Shown here: positions 47,489-56,584 of the stretch, piece after piece
Layout: the number at the start of each line of letters is the position of its first letter
Numbering within the stretch: position 1 is the first letter of the stretch
Source of the DNA: Betaproteobacteria bacterium
Lineage (GTDB): Bacteria; Pseudomonadota; Gammaproteobacteria; Burkholderiales; Usitatibacteraceae
Assembly (NCBI GenBank): GCA_016708825.1
Contig: JADJEZ010000009.1
Location: forward strand, 1 to 64,000
Direction: 5' to 3'
DNA length: 64,000 nucleotides
The notes under the pieces: model-generated
Told to the model about the DNA's origin: nothing
Databases searched by the model: none
What the model saw: only the letters and a program-made list of their open reading frames with translations
Translations under genes and position numbers: made by a program

Positions 47489-48441
47489 AAGCGTGGATCT
47501 TCCGCCGCTATGGCGGCCCCGAAGTGCTCGAATGGGCGGAACTCCCCGACCCCGTGCCGGGCAAGGGCGAGATGGTCGTGCGCGTCGTGGCCGCAGCGTT
47601 GAATCCCCTCGACTGGAAGCTGCGCGAAGGCCATTTCCGGTGGATGACCACGGGCCGCCTGCCGCGCGGCGTGGGCTACGACTACGCGGGAGTCGTCGAG
47701 GCCGCGGGCGAGGGCGTGACGCGGCTCAAGCCCGGCGACGCGGTCGTCGGCATCGTCAATCCCATGGCCGCGCGAAACGGCACGATGGCCGAACGCGTGT
47801 GCGCGACCGAGGCGCTCGCAACCGCGAAGCCGGCGTCGCTTTCCTTCGCCGACGCGGCCGCGCTTCCCGGCGCCGGCATCACGGCCGTGCAGGGCCTGCG
47901 GGACGCGGGCCTCGCCGCGGGCCAGCGCGTGCTCGTCGTGGGCGCGGCGGGCGGTGTCGGCTCCTTCGCCGTGCAGCTCGCGAAGGACGCCGGCGCCCAC
48001 GTGACGGCGGTGGCGAGCGCCGCAGGTCAGGCATTCCTCAGCACCCTCGCGCCCGACCGCGGCATCGACCGCGACCGCGAGAACTGGAAGGCGCTGGACG
48101 AGCGCTTCGACGTGGTCTTCGACACGTCCGGCACCTCCACTTTCGGGGAATGCCGCGCGCTTCTCGCCCCGGCGGGCGCCTACGTCAACACCCTGCCCGG
48201 CGCCGCGCTCTACCTCTGGTCCTGGTGGCTTCGCCTCGCCTCGCGGCAGCGCTGCGTGCCCGTCATGGAGCGGCCGAACCGCGCCGATCTCGAGACGCTC
48301 GTGCGCCTCGCGACAAGCGGGCGCCTGCAATCCGCGGTCACCCGCACCGGGCGTTTTGACGAGGTGCCGGATCTCGAGCGCGAGATGGCCGCGGGCCACA
48401 ACCAGGGCAAGATCGTGGTGCGCTTTGCACCCGACCCCTAG
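47485..48441 (+). CDS. Zinc-independent MDR-family quinone oxidoreductase
   Basis: 318-residue medium-chain dehydrogenase/reductase of the quinone oxidoreductase class. N-terminal GroES-like domain (KAWIFRRYGGPEVLEWAELP, AALNPLDWKLREGHF, GYDYAGVVEAAGEGVTRLKPGD), Rossmann domain with VVGAAGGVGSFAVQLAKDAG for NADPH and FDVVFDTSGTSTFGECRALL. The Cys ligands of zinc enzymes are absent. Substrate unknown (quinones or enones are typical). Coupled to a possible mini-ORF upstream. Confidence 0.92.
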   Translation: MKAWIFRRYGGPEVLEWAELPDPVPGKGEMVVRVVAAALNPLDWKLREGHFRWMTTGRLPRGVGYDYAGVVEAAGEGVTRLKPGDAVVGIVNPMAARNGTMAERVCATEALATAKPASLSFADAAALPGAGITAVQGLRDAGLAAGQRVLVVGAAGGVGSFAVQLAKDAGAHVTAVASAAGQAFLSTLAPDRGIDRDRENWKALDERFDVVFDTSGTSTFGECRALLAPAGAYVNTLPGAALYLWSWWLRLASRQRCVPVMERPNRADLETLVRLATSGRLQSAVTRTGRFDEVPDLEREMAAGHNQGKIVVRFAPDP

Positions 48442-48453
48442 CCGTTTCGCCCC

Positions 48454-48494
48454 TTGACGCGACGCAAACGCGCACGCGCCCGCGGCCGTAGGAT
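48454..48494 (+). promoter_or_regulatory. FNR/ANR-like box and -10 before the cyclic-nucleotide-binding gene
   Basis: TTGACGCGACGCAA (48454-48467) resembles an FNR/ANR-type palindrome (TTGAT-N4-ATCAA) with a weaker right half. TAGGAT at 48489-48494 lies 31 bp from its centre to its own centre, the class-II activation spacing. Same geometry as the nqr promoter. Confidence 0.4.
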
Positions 48495-48526
48495 GGACCG
48501 GATATGAAAACGAGGAGAGGGGAGCC

Positions 48527-49009
48527 ATGGATCCGCGCCTGAAGGAACTGGTCGGCAAGTCCGTTCTCGCCAAGGAACTCTCGGCGGGCGACATCGATGT
48601 CGTCGCGGGGCTCGTGCGCCTGCACCGCCTCGAGGACGGGCAGGTGATCACGCCCGAGGGCGAGCCCGACAGCCACATGCACGTGATCGTGAACGGCGCG
48701 CTCGCCGTGTCGCGCCCGGGCCCCGAGGGACAGTGGGAAAACCTGCACGTGATGACCGCGGGCGATCTCGTGGGAGAACTCTCCTTCCTGGACGGCACGC
48801 CGCGCTACGCGGCGCTGCGGGCGGTGGGGCAAACCGAGATTTTCAGCCTCGACCGCGCCGATCTCGAGGGACTCGTCGACAAGCACCCGTGGATCGCCTA
48901 CCGCCTGATGCGCGCCATCGTGCGCTTCACCCACGGGCTGCAGCGGCGCATGAGCATGCAGTCGGCCGAGCTCATGCATTACCTCTACAAGAACCAGGCG
49001 AAGTACTGA
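48527..49009 (+). CDS. Cyclic nucleotide-binding domain protein without DNA-binding domain
   Basis: 160 residues: a CRP-type cNMP-binding domain (about 20-130) with RLEDGQVITPEGEPDSHMHV and DLVGELSFLDGTPRYAALRA (phosphate-binding cassette), then a helix (LMRAIVRFTHGLQRRM) and a short tail. There is no helix-turn-helix, so it is not a transcription factor itself. Such stand-alone domains act as regulators of partners or are orphan sensors. Good Shine-Dalgarno (gaggagaggggag). Upstream of nqr but with its own and a separate nqr promoter. Confidence 0.88.
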   Translation: MDPRLKELVGKSVLAKELSAGDIDVVAGLVRLHRLEDGQVITPEGEPDSHMHVIVNGALAVSRPGPEGQWENLHVMTAGDLVGELSFLDGTPRYAALRAVGQTEIFSLDRADLEGLVDKHPWIAYRLMRAIVRFTHGLQRRMSMQSAELMHYLYKNQAKY

Positions 49010-49032
49010 ATCGCGCCGGACCGTCCGGCCGG

Positions 49033-49073
49033 TTGATTCACGTCAATTGGCCTTTGGCCCACTCCCCTACCCT
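49033..49073 (+). promoter_or_regulatory. FNR/ANR-like box and -10 of the nqr operon
   Basis: TTGATTCACGTCAA (49033-49046) matches the FNR-family consensus TTGAT-N4-ATCAA in 9 of 10 defined positions. TACCCT (49068-49073) lies at class-II spacing (centre to centre 31 bp), predicting a start near 49081 and a 5' leader of about 73 nt before nqrA. Suggests oxygen- or redox-linked control of the sodium pump. Confidence 0.6.
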
Positions 49074-49153
49074 TGCGACAGGGCGGCGGGCCGGGCGGCA
49101 GGTGCGACGGCGCGCCGGCAGATCGCGGACCGCCCCTTCACGCGGAAAGACCG

Positions 49154-50507
49154 ATGCACGCAATCAAGCGCGGGTTGGACCTTCCCATAGCCGGCCTTCC
49201 GGTCCAGTCGATCGAGGACGCAGCGGCCGTCTCCCGCGTGGCGATCCTGGGCGCCGACTACGCGGGGCTCAAGCCCGCCCTGGAGGTGCAGCCCGGCGAC
49301 GAGGTGCTGCGCGGCCAGCTGCTCTTCGAGGACAAGAAGATTCCCGGCGTGCGCCACACGGCGCCTGCGGCCGGACGCGTCCTCGCCATTCACCGCGGCG
49401 AAAGGCGCGCCTTCCAGTCGGTGGTGATGGAGGTGTCCCGCGAGGACGGCCCCGAGGCCCAGGTGGCCTTCGCGGGCTGGAAGGGCTCGCCGCCCGAGCG
49501 CGGAGACGGCGCCGCGCTCCGGGCGCTCCTGCTGGAATCGGGTCTGTGGACCGCGTTTCGCACGCGCCCCTTCAGCCGCTCGCCGTCGCCGGACGCCGAG
49601 CCCCAGGCGATCTTCGTGACGGCGATCGACACGCGACCGCTAGCGCCCGACCCCGACGTGGCGCTTGCCGGCCGCGAGTCCGACCTCGAGGCCGGCATCC
49701 TCGCGCTGCGCGACCTCACCGCGGGCCCCGTGTACGTCTGCCGCTCGTCGGGCTCGAAGCTGCCGGTGCCGGCGGCCGAGCGCATCGTGGCCGAGGAATT
49801 CTCCGGGCCGCACCCCGCGGGCAACGCCGGCACGCACATCCATTTCCTGCATCCCGCCGGCGCGCACCGCACCGTCTGGCACATCGCGGCCCAGGACGTG
49901 GCCGCGATCGGCCATCTCCTCGCCACCGGCCGGATAGACACCTCGCGGGTGATCTCGCTCGCCGGCCCCGGCGTGCGCGCCGCGGCTGCTGCGCACGCGC
50001 ATCGGGGCTTCGGTGACGGAACTCGTGGCCGCGCAGCTCGCGCCCGGCGAGCAGCGGGTCGTGTCCGGCTCGGTGCTGGACGGGCGCACCGCCATGGGCG
50101 AGGCGGAGGGCTTTCTCGGCCGCTTCCACCACCAGGTGAGCGTCCTCGCCGAGGGGCGTGAACGCGAGCTCCTGGGCTGGATCGCGCCGGGGGCCGGCAA
50201 GTACTCCGTGATCGGCGCCGTGCTGGGGGCCTTCTCCCGGGCGCGGCGCGCCTTCACCACCACCACCAACGGCTCGCCGCGCGCGATGGTGCCGATCGGC
50301 ACCTACGAAAGCGTCATGCCCCTGGACATCCTGCCGACCTTCCTGCTGCGCGCGCTCCTCACCGGCGACATCGAGCGGGCCGAGGCGCTCGGCGTGCTCG
50401 AGCTGGACGAGGAGGACCTCGCGCTCTGCACCTACGCCTGCCCGGGCAAGAACGACTACGCGCCGCTCCTGCGCGACATGCTCTCGCGCATCGAGAAGGA
50501 ATCCTGA
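49154..50507 (+). CDS. nqrA: Na+-translocating NADH-quinone reductase subunit A, one frameshift
   Basis: Soluble subunit of the Na+-NQR sodium pump, at the cytoplasmic face and involved in quinone binding. Family segments: MHAIKRGLDLPIAGLPVQSI, ADYAGLKPALEVQPGDEVLR, RIVAEEFSGPHPAGNAGTHI, and in the second half RLLRTRIGASVTELVAAQLA, FTTTTNGSPRAMVPIGTYES and CTYACPGKNDYAPLLRDML. At about 49988 the frame changes within GVRA-RLLRTRIGAS (one extra or two missing bases). Corrected length of about 450 is normal. The stop overlaps the ATG of nqrB. Confidence 0.95.
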
Positions 50508-51739
50508 TGGCGGCGCTCGAGAGACTCCTGGAGAAGGCAGGCCGGTACTTCGAGCCGGGCAAGCCGCTCGCGCGCTTCCACGCGCTCTACGAGGCCACCG
50601 ACACCTTCGTCATGACGCCGCCCTCGGTCACGCGCGGCGCCTCGCATGTGCGCGACGCGCTCGATCTCAAGCGCATGATGTCGATCGTCGTGATCGCGAT
50701 GCTGCCCTGCGTGTTCATGGCGATGTACAACACGGGCCTGCAGGCGAACCTCGCGCTGGACCCCGCGAAGCTCGCGAACCTCGCGGGCTGGCGCCACGAC
50801 ATCATGCGCGCCCTCGGCTTCGGCTACTCCGCCGCGAGCCTCGGCCAGTGCCTCTTCCACGGCAGCCTCTACTTCCTGCCGCTCTACGCCGTCACCATGG
50901 CCGTGGGCGGGTTCTGGGAAGTGATCTTCGCGGTGGTTCGCCGCCACGAGATCAACGAGGGTTTCCTCGTCACCGGCCTCATCTTCCCCTTGACCCTTCC
51001 GGCCACCGCGCCCCTCTGGCAGGCCGCACTCGGGATCACCTTCGGCGTGGTGGTGGCCAAGGAGATCTTCGGCGGCACGGGCATGAATTTCCTCAACCCC
51101 GCGCTCGCCGGTCGCGCCTTCATGTTCTTCGCCTACCCGGCGGAGATGAGCGGCGACAGCGTGTGGGTCGCGATGCAGGGCGTCCACGCGGTGGACGGCT
51201 GGTCGGGCGCCACGGTGCTCTCGACGATACGCGGCCTCGAAGGGCCGGTTTCCGCGGCCCAGGGGCTTTCCTGGACCAACGCCTTCCTGGGCTTCGAGCC
51301 GGGCTCGCTCGCGGAGACCTCTGCGCTCGCCTGCCTCATCGGCGCGGCGATCCTCATCGTGACCGGCGTGGGGTCGTGGCGAATCATGGCCGGCGTGACG
51401 GTCGGAACCGTCGCCATGGCGCTCCTCTTCAACGCCGTGGGCTCGAAGTCCAATACCTTCTTCGCCCTGCCCTTCTGGTGGCACATGGTGCTCGGGGGCT
51501 GGGCCTTCGGCACGGCGTTCATGGCGACGGACCCGGTGACCTCGCCCTACACGAACCGGGGCCGGTGGATCTACGGGTTCTGGATCGGCGCGCTCATCGT
51601 CCTGATCCGCGTCCTGAATCCGGCCTATCCGGAAAGCGTGATGCTCGTGATCCTCTTCATGAACACCATGGCCCCGCTCATCGACTTCTTCAGCGTGCGG
51701 GCCAACGTCCAGCGAAGGAAACGCCGTGCCCAGGCTTGA
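50507..51739 (+). CDS. nqrB: Na+-NQR subunit B
   Basis: 410-residue polytopic subunit holding riboflavin and covalent FMN and forming part of the sodium path. The FMN attachment motif SGAT places the flavin on Thr236 (GWSGATVLS), the same number as in Vibrio. About ten membrane helices. Other conserved parts: GGTGMNFLNPALAGRAFMFF, FMATDPVTSPYTNRGRWIYG, MLVILFMNTMAPLIDFF. Start shares a base with the nqrA stop; overlaps nqrC by 14 nt. Confidence 0.98.
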   Translation: MAALERLLEKAGRYFEPGKPLARFHALYEATDTFVMTPPSVTRGASHVRDALDLKRMMSIVVIAMLPCVFMAMYNTGLQANLALDPAKLANLAGWRHDIMRALGFGYSAASLGQCLFHGSLYFLPLYAVTMAVGGFWEVIFAVVRRHEINEGFLVTGLIFPLTLPATAPLWQAALGITFGVVVAKEIFGGTGMNFLNPALAGRAFMFFAYPAEMSGDSVWVAMQGVHAVDGWSGATVLSTIRGLEGPVSAAQGLSWTNAFLGFEPGSLAETSALACLIGAAILIVTGVGSWRIMAGVTVGTVAMALLFNAVGSKSNTFFALPFWWHMVLGGWAFGTAFMATDPVTSPYTNRGRWIYGFWIGALIVLIRVLNPAYPESVMLVILFMNTMAPLIDFFSVRANVQRRKRRAQA

Positions 51740-52517
51740 CTCGCCCCGGTACACCTTCGCCTTCGCCGCGGTCGTGTGCGTGGTGTGCGCCGCGCTCGTG
51801 TCGGTGACCGCGGTCCTGCTGCAGCCCCGGCAGAAGGCGAACGCCCGCCTCTACATGGAGAAGAACGTCCTCGTCGCGGCGGGCCTCGTGAAGCCCGCGC
51901 AGGACGTGGGCCTGCGCGACGTCGAACGCATCTTCAAGGCCGACATCCGGGTGCGGCTGGTCGATCTCGCCACGGGAGAGCTCGTGCCGGAGGACGGCCG
52001 CGACGCGCGCGACTACGACCAGCGCGCCGCCCGCAACGACCCCGCCACCAGCCGCAGCGCGCCCGCGAACGATGCGGGCGTGAAGAGACTCCCGAAACGC
52101 GGCATCGTCTATTTCGTGATGCGCGAGGGCAAGGTGGACCAGCTCGTGATCCCGGTGGAAGGGCTCGGCATGTGGGGGACGATATACGGCTTCCTCGCCC
52201 TCGACCGCGACGCGAACACGGTGCGCGGCATCACCTACTACGACCATCGCGAGACGCCGGGCCTGGGCGGGGAGATCGGCAATCCGGACTGGCAGAGAAT
52301 CTGGCACGGCCGTCGCGGCTACGACGAGCAATGGATCGCGCGCATCGCGGTCATCAAGGGCCAGGCGGGGCCGCCGGAGACCGACCCGCTCCACGTCGAC
52401 GGCCTCTCCGGCGCCACGATCACGAGCAACGCGGTCACCCGGCTCGTGCGCTACTGGCTCTCCGAGGGCGGCTACGGGCGATTCCTCCAGGGCTTCCGGG
52501 AAAGGGGCACGGCATGA
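51726..52517 (+). CDS. nqrC: Na+-NQR subunit C
   Basis: 263 residues: one N-terminal membrane helix (FAFAAVVCVVCAALVSVTAV) and a periplasmic flavin domain with covalent FMN at Thr231 (DGLSGATITSNAV). GTG start (gtgcccaggctt) inside the end of nqrB. VIPVEGLGMWGTIYGFLAL and YDHRETPGLGGEIGNPDWQ are family hallmarks. FMN is attached by ApbE, encoded downstream. Overlaps nqrD by 4 nt (ATGA). Confidence 0.97.
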   Translation: MPRLDSPRYTFAFAAVVCVVCAALVSVTAVLLQPRQKANARLYMEKNVLVAAGLVKPAQDVGLRDVERIFKADIRVRLVDLATGELVPEDGRDARDYDQRAARNDPATSRSAPANDAGVKRLPKRGIVYFVMREGKVDQLVIPVEGLGMWGTIYGFLALDRDANTVRGITYYDHRETPGLGGEIGNPDWQRIWHGRRGYDEQWIARIAVIKGQAGPPETDPLHVDGLSGATITSNAVTRLVRYWLSEGGYGRFLQGFRERGTA

Positions 52518-53173
52518 GCACCACCACCCCGGCCGCGGGAGGCTTCGGCAGGAAGGAGCGCGCCACGCTCCTCGAGCCGCTCGTCGCCAACAACCCGATC
52601 ACGGTGCAGATGCTCGGCATCTGCTCCGCGCTCGCCGTCACCACGCGCGCCGACAAGGCGCTCGTCATGGGCGCGGGCGTGATCATGGTCACCATCCTAG
52701 CCAACCTCGCCGTGAGCCTGGTGAGGAACCACACGCCGGGCTCGATCCGCATCATCGTGCAGCTCACCATCATCGCCTCGCTGGTGATCGTGTTCGACCA
52801 GATCCTCAAGGCCACGCTCTACGAGCTTTCCCTCGAGCTTTCCGTCTTCGTGGGCCTCATCATCACCAACTGCATCATCATGGGCCGCGCGGAGGGTTTC
52901 GCGATGTCGAACCCGCCCCGCCTGTCGGTCCTCGACGGCCTGGGCAACGGCCTGGGCTACGCCATCGTGCTGCTGCTGGTGGCGTTCGTGCGCGAGCTCT
53001 TCGGCGCCGGGAAGATCTTCGGCTTCGTGATCCTGCCGCTCGCCAAGGACGGCGGCTGGTACGTGCCCAACGGCATGATGCTGCTCGCCCCGTCGGCGTT
53101 CTTCATCATCGGCGGGATCATCTGGGCGGTGCGCAGCCTCCGGCCCGAGCTGCAGGAGAGGAATAGCCGCGCC
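52514..53173 (+). CDS. nqrD: Na+-NQR subunit D (open into nqrE)
   Basis: Membrane subunit of about 215-220 residues with six helices (NNPITVQMLGICSALAVTTR, IIVQLTIIASLVIVFDQILK, GLIITNCIIMGRAEGFAMSN, GLGYAIVLLLVAFVRELFGA, MMLLAPSAFFIIGGIIWAV). NqrD and NqrE together coordinate an iron centre between their half-helices (NCIIMGRAEG has the key Cys). No stop codon separates it from nqrE: the frame reads RPELQERNSRA and runs straight into the nqrE Met. A TAG (53164-53166) in the neighbouring frame would end nqrD if one base were restored just upstream. Confidence 0.95.
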
Positions 53174-53788
53174 ATGGAGCACTACCTCAACATCGCCATC
53201 CGCGCCACGTTCCTGGAGAACATGGCGCTCGCCTACTTCCTCGGGATCTGCTCGTTCCTCGCCTGCTCCCGGAAGGTGGAGACGGCGTTCGGCCTGGGGA
53301 TCGCCGTGGTCTTCGTGCAGTCGATCACGGTGCCGCTGAACAACCTGATCCTGCGCTACCTGCTGGGAGAGGGCGCGCTCGCCTGGGTGCATCCCTCGCT
53401 CGCCGAGGCCGACCTCACGTTCCTCTCATTCATCATCTTCATCGGCTCCATCGCCGCGGCCGTGCAGGTGGTGGAGATGACCATCGAGAAGTTCGCCCCG
53501 GCGCTTTATACCACGCTCGGCGTCTTCCTGCCGCTCATCGCGGTGAACTGCGTGATCCTCGGCGGCTCGCTCTTCATGCAGGAGCGCGACTACACCTTCG
53601 CCGAGAGCGCGGTCTTCGGCGTGAGTTCCGGCCTGGGCTTCGCCATCGCCATCGTCGCCATGGCCGCGGCGCGCGAAAAGCTCGCCTATTCCAACCTGCC
53701 CGCGGGACTGCGCGGCCTGGGCATCGCATTCGTCACGGCCGGGCTCATCTCGGTCGCCTTCATGATGTTCTCCGGAATCCAGCTCTAG
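53174..53788 (+). CDS. nqrE: Na+-NQR subunit E
   Basis: 204-residue membrane subunit paralogous to NqrD with opposite topology. Begins MEHYLNIAIRATFLENMALA, then FLGICSFLACSRKVETAFGL (Cys near the iron site), VEMTIEKFAPALYTTLGVFL, LIAVNCVILGGSLFMQERDY and YSNLPAGLRGLGIAF. The AGGAG at 53153-53157 could serve as its ribosome site. In the given sequence it is fused in frame to nqrD (see finding). Followed after 10 nt by nqrF. Confidence 0.96.
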   Translation: MEHYLNIAIRATFLENMALAYFLGICSFLACSRKVETAFGLGIAVVFVQSITVPLNNLILRYLLGEGALAWVHPSLAEADLTFLSFIIFIGSIAAAVQVVEMTIEKFAPALYTTLGVFLPLIAVNCVILGGSLFMQERDYTFAESAVFGVSSGLGFAIAIVAMAAAREKLAYSNLPAGLRGLGIAFVTAGLISVAFMMFSGIQL

Positions 53789-53798
53789 GGCCGGCCCC

Positions 53799-55028
53799 AT
53801 GATCGAGATCGTCCTCGGCATCGCCATGTTCACCACCGTGATCCTCGCGCTCATCGGGCTCCTGATGGTGGCGCGCTCGCGGCTCGTGGCCACGGGGGAC
53901 GTGACGATCACCATCAACGAGGACCCGGACAAGGCCCTCAAGGCGCCGGCGGGCAGCACACTGCTCGCGCTCCTCTCCGACGCGCAGATCTTCATTCCGT
54001 CGGCCTGCGGCGGCAAGGGCGCCTGCGGCGTCTGCGAGGTCATCGTCAAGGAAGGCGGCGGCGAGCTCCTCCCGACGGAAGCGGGGATCATCTCCCGCGG
54101 CGAAGCGAGGCGGGGCCACCGGCTCGCCTGCCAGCTCAAGGTGAAGGGCGACATGAAGATCGAGCTGCCCGGCGAGATCTTCGAGGTGAAGAAGTGGACC
54201 TGCAAGGTGGTCTCGAACCGCAACGTGAGCACCTTCATCAAGGAACTGAAGCTGGAACTCCCCGAGGGCGAGGTCGTGCCCTTCCGCGCCGGCGGCTACA
54301 TGCAGATCAGCGCGCCGTCCCACAGTCTCGCCTTCAAGGACTTCGCGATCGAGCCGCAATTCCGCGAGGAGTGGGACAAGTTCGACCTGTGGCGCTTCAA
54401 GTCCGTGGTCGACGAGCCCGTGGAGCGCGCCTACTCCATGGCGAACTACCCGCTCGAGAAGGGCATGCTCCTCTTCACGATACGGATCGTCTTCGCGCCG
54501 GAATACCGCGAGGACATCCCCCCGGGCAAGATGAGCTCCTGGCTCTTCAACCTGAAGCCGGGCGACCCGGTGGTGGTCTCGGGCCCCTTTGGCGAGTTCT
54601 ACGCGCGCGACACCGACAACGAGATGTGCTTCGTCGCGGCGGGCGCGGGCATGGCGCCGATGCGCTCGCACATCTTCGACCAGCTCCTGCGCCTGGACGC
54701 GAAGCGAAAGATCACCTTCTGGTACTCGGCGCGGAACCTGAGCGAGGCCTTCTACGTCGAAGAGTGGAACGCGCTTCAGGAGAAGCACCCGAACTTCCGC
54801 TGGCACCTGGTGCTCTCCGAGCCCCGCCCCCAGGACAACTGGAAGGGGCCCGTCGGGCTGGTCCGCCACAATGCGTTGCGGAACCTCTACCTCAAGGACC
54901 ACCCGGCGCCCGAGGACATCGAGTACTACCTGTGCGGGCCGGACATGATGAACAAGGCGGTGATCCGGATGCTCCTGGAGCTGGGCGTGGAGCGCGAGAA
55001 CATCATGCTGGACGACTTCGGCATATGA
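53799..55028 (+). CDS. nqrF: Na+-NQR subunit F (NADH dehydrogenase, FAD and 2Fe-2S)
   Basis: 409-residue entry point for electrons. N-terminal membrane helix (about 4-24), plant-type 2Fe-2S domain with C70, C76, C79 (CGGKGACGVC) and C111 (RLACQ), FAD domain with RAYSMANYP and NADH domain with GPFGEFYARDTDNEMCFVAA, GAGMAPMRSHIFD and YYLCGPDMMNKAVI. NADH is oxidised here, and electrons pass to NqrD/E, NqrC and NqrB. Confidence 0.98.
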   Translation: MIEIVLGIAMFTTVILALIGLLMVARSRLVATGDVTITINEDPDKALKAPAGSTLLALLSDAQIFIPSACGGKGACGVCEVIVKEGGGELLPTEAGIISRGEARRGHRLACQLKVKGDMKIELPGEIFEVKKWTCKVVSNRNVSTFIKELKLELPEGEVVPFRAGGYMQISAPSHSLAFKDFAIEPQFREEWDKFDLWRFKSVVDEPVERAYSMANYPLEKGMLLFTIRIVFAPEYREDIPPGKMSSWLFNLKPGDPVVVSGPFGEFYARDTDNEMCFVAAGAGMAPMRSHIFDQLLRLDAKRKITFWYSARNLSEAFYVEEWNALQEKHPNFRWHLVLSEPRPQDNWKGPVGLVRHNALRNLYLKDHPAPEDIEYYLCGPDMMNKAVIRMLLELGVERENIMLDDFGI

Positions 55029-55047
55029 CGAAGGCAAGGAGAACGCG

Positions 55048-55497
55048 ATGACCATAGCCACGGTCCTGGACGCCCTGCACGAGGTGGGCCAGGTGAAGAT
55101 CCACTCGGTGGACGCCTCGGCCTTCGTCGAGGAGGCCGTCGAGCTCATGGCCGTGAAGGAGATCGGCGCGGTCGTCGTGAGCACGGAGGACGCGCTCATG
55201 GGCGGCATCTTCACGGAGCGCGACCTCATGATGCGGGTGGTGCGCCCGGGCCTGGACCCCAAGTCCACGCCGCTCTCCATGGTCATGACGCGCGACGTCC
55301 ACTTCGTCTCGCCAGGGACCACGCTGGAGGCCGCGCTCGCGCTCATGTACGTGCACCGCCACCGGCACCTGCTCGTGATCGACGGGCCGCACATGCACGG
55401 CCTGGTCTCGATGCGCGACCTCGCCTACCACCTCATCCGCCACGGGGAGGGCCGCTTCGAGGCGGCCGTGCGCCTCGCCGGCGGGCCGGGCACCTGA
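55048..55497 (+). CDS. CBS-domain protein
   Basis: 149 residues with two CBS motifs: about 20-75 (AVELMAVKEIGAVVVSTEDA, FTERDLMMRVV) and about 80-140 (SMVMTRDVHFVSPGTTLEAA, HRHLLVIDGPHMHGLVSMRD). CBS pairs bind adenine nucleotides and act as energy or redox sensors. It lies 19 nt after nqrF and before apbE, so it is cotranscribed with nqr; a regulatory role for the pump is inference. No other domain. Confidence 0.9.
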   Translation: MTIATVLDALHEVGQVKIHSVDASAFVEEAVELMAVKEIGAVVVSTEDALMGGIFTERDLMMRVVRPGLDPKSTPLSMVMTRDVHFVSPGTTLEAALALMYVHRHRHLLVIDGPHMHGLVSMRDLAYHLIRHGEGRFEAAVRLAGGPGT

Positions 55498-55517
55498 AAA
55501 CCGGAAGGACCGACGAC

Positions 55518-56579
55518 ATGGACACCCTCCTCTCCCCCCGCCGCAGGGCGCTCATCCAGGCGCTCGGCGCTTCCGCGATCCTCGCCGGCTGCGGCGAGGT
55601 TCCGGGCCTTGCCCGCAGGCCTCTCGCCGCCTTCCAGGGCCCGGCGATGGGCACCGTGTGGAACGCGAAGCTCTCCGGCGCGCTCCCCGAAGGGCTCGCC
55701 ACGCGCGGCCCGGCGGCGATCGCGGCCGCGCTCGACTCCGTGGTGGCGCGCATGTCGAACTACCTCGACGACTCCGAGCTTGCCCGCTTCAACCGCCAGC
55801 CCGCCGCCGCGCCGCTCGCCGTGTCGCGCGAGACGCAGGAGGTCTTCGCCCTCGCCCGCGAGGTGAGCGAGGCCACGGCAGGCGCCTTCGACGTGACGGT
55901 GGCCCCCGCGGTGGACGCCTGGGGCTTCGGCCCGTCGAAGGCCACGCGCATTCCCGGCTCAGCGGAACTCGCCGCGCTCGGGGCCCGCATCGACTGGCGC
56001 GCCATCGCCGTGGACCGCGAGACGGGCACGCTCGCCAAGTCGCGCGAGGGCGTGCGCGCCGACCTCTCCGCGATCGCCAAGGGCTACGGTGTGGACCTCG
56101 CCGCGCGCGCCCTCGACGCGGCCGGCGCGACGGACTACCTCCTGGAAGCCGGTGGCGAAGTGCGCGTGCGCGGACGCAACGCCGACGGCGAGCCGTGGCG
56201 CATCGGCATCGAACGCCCGGATGCCGTGCCGCCGCGCGCGCACCTCGTGGTGCCGCTCGACGAAATGTCCATGGCCACTTCCGGCGACTACCGCATCTAC
56301 TTCGAGCGGGACGGCCGCCGCTACTCCCACGAGATCGACCCGGCCACGCGCGAGCCGGTGCGCGGCGACCTCGCCTCCGTCACCGTCGTCGCGCGCGAAT
56401 GCGCCTGGGCGGACGCCATGGCCACGGCGCTCTTCGTGATGGGCCCGGAGCGCGGCCTTGCCTTCGCCACGCAACGCGACATGGCCGCGTGCTTCATCAC
56501 GCGCGACGGCAAGGGCGGGTTCGCCGACCGGCAGACGCCCGCGTTCGCGAAACTCGGCGCCGCGCGCGCGAAGGCCTGA
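55518..56579 (+). CDS. apbE: FAD:protein FMN transferase
   Basis: 353-residue ApbE that attaches FMN from FAD to Thr in the SGAT motifs of NqrB and NqrC. N-terminal Tat/lipoprotein-like signal (SPRRRALIQALGASAILAGC). Conserved parts: PAMGTVWNAKLSG, FDVTVAPAVDAWGFGP, SREGVRADLSAIAKGYGVD, YLLEAGGEVRVRGRNADGEP, MATSGDYR and YSHEIDPATREPV. Twenty nt after the CBS gene; function matches its place in the nqr cluster. Confidence 0.97.
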   Translation: MDTLLSPRRRALIQALGASAILAGCGEVPGLARRPLAAFQGPAMGTVWNAKLSGALPEGLATRGPAAIAAALDSVVARMSNYLDDSELARFNRQPAAAPLAVSRETQEVFALAREVSEATAGAFDVTVAPAVDAWGFGPSKATRIPGSAELAALGARIDWRAIAVDRETGTLAKSREGVRADLSAIAKGYGVDLAARALDAAGATDYLLEAGGEVRVRGRNADGEPWRIGIERPDAVPPRAHLVVPLDEMSMATSGDYRIYFERDGRRYSHEIDPATREPVRGDLASVTVVARECAWADAMATALFVMGPERGLAFATQRDMAACFITRDGKGGFADRQTPAFAKLGAARAKA

Positions 56580-56584
56580 TCGCC

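Noticed and set aside
53174..53788. NqrD-NqrE fusion as a confirmed biological fusion protein
   Set aside because: Topology argument and nearby alternative stop make a missing base more likely; kept as a finding, not as a fused gene.
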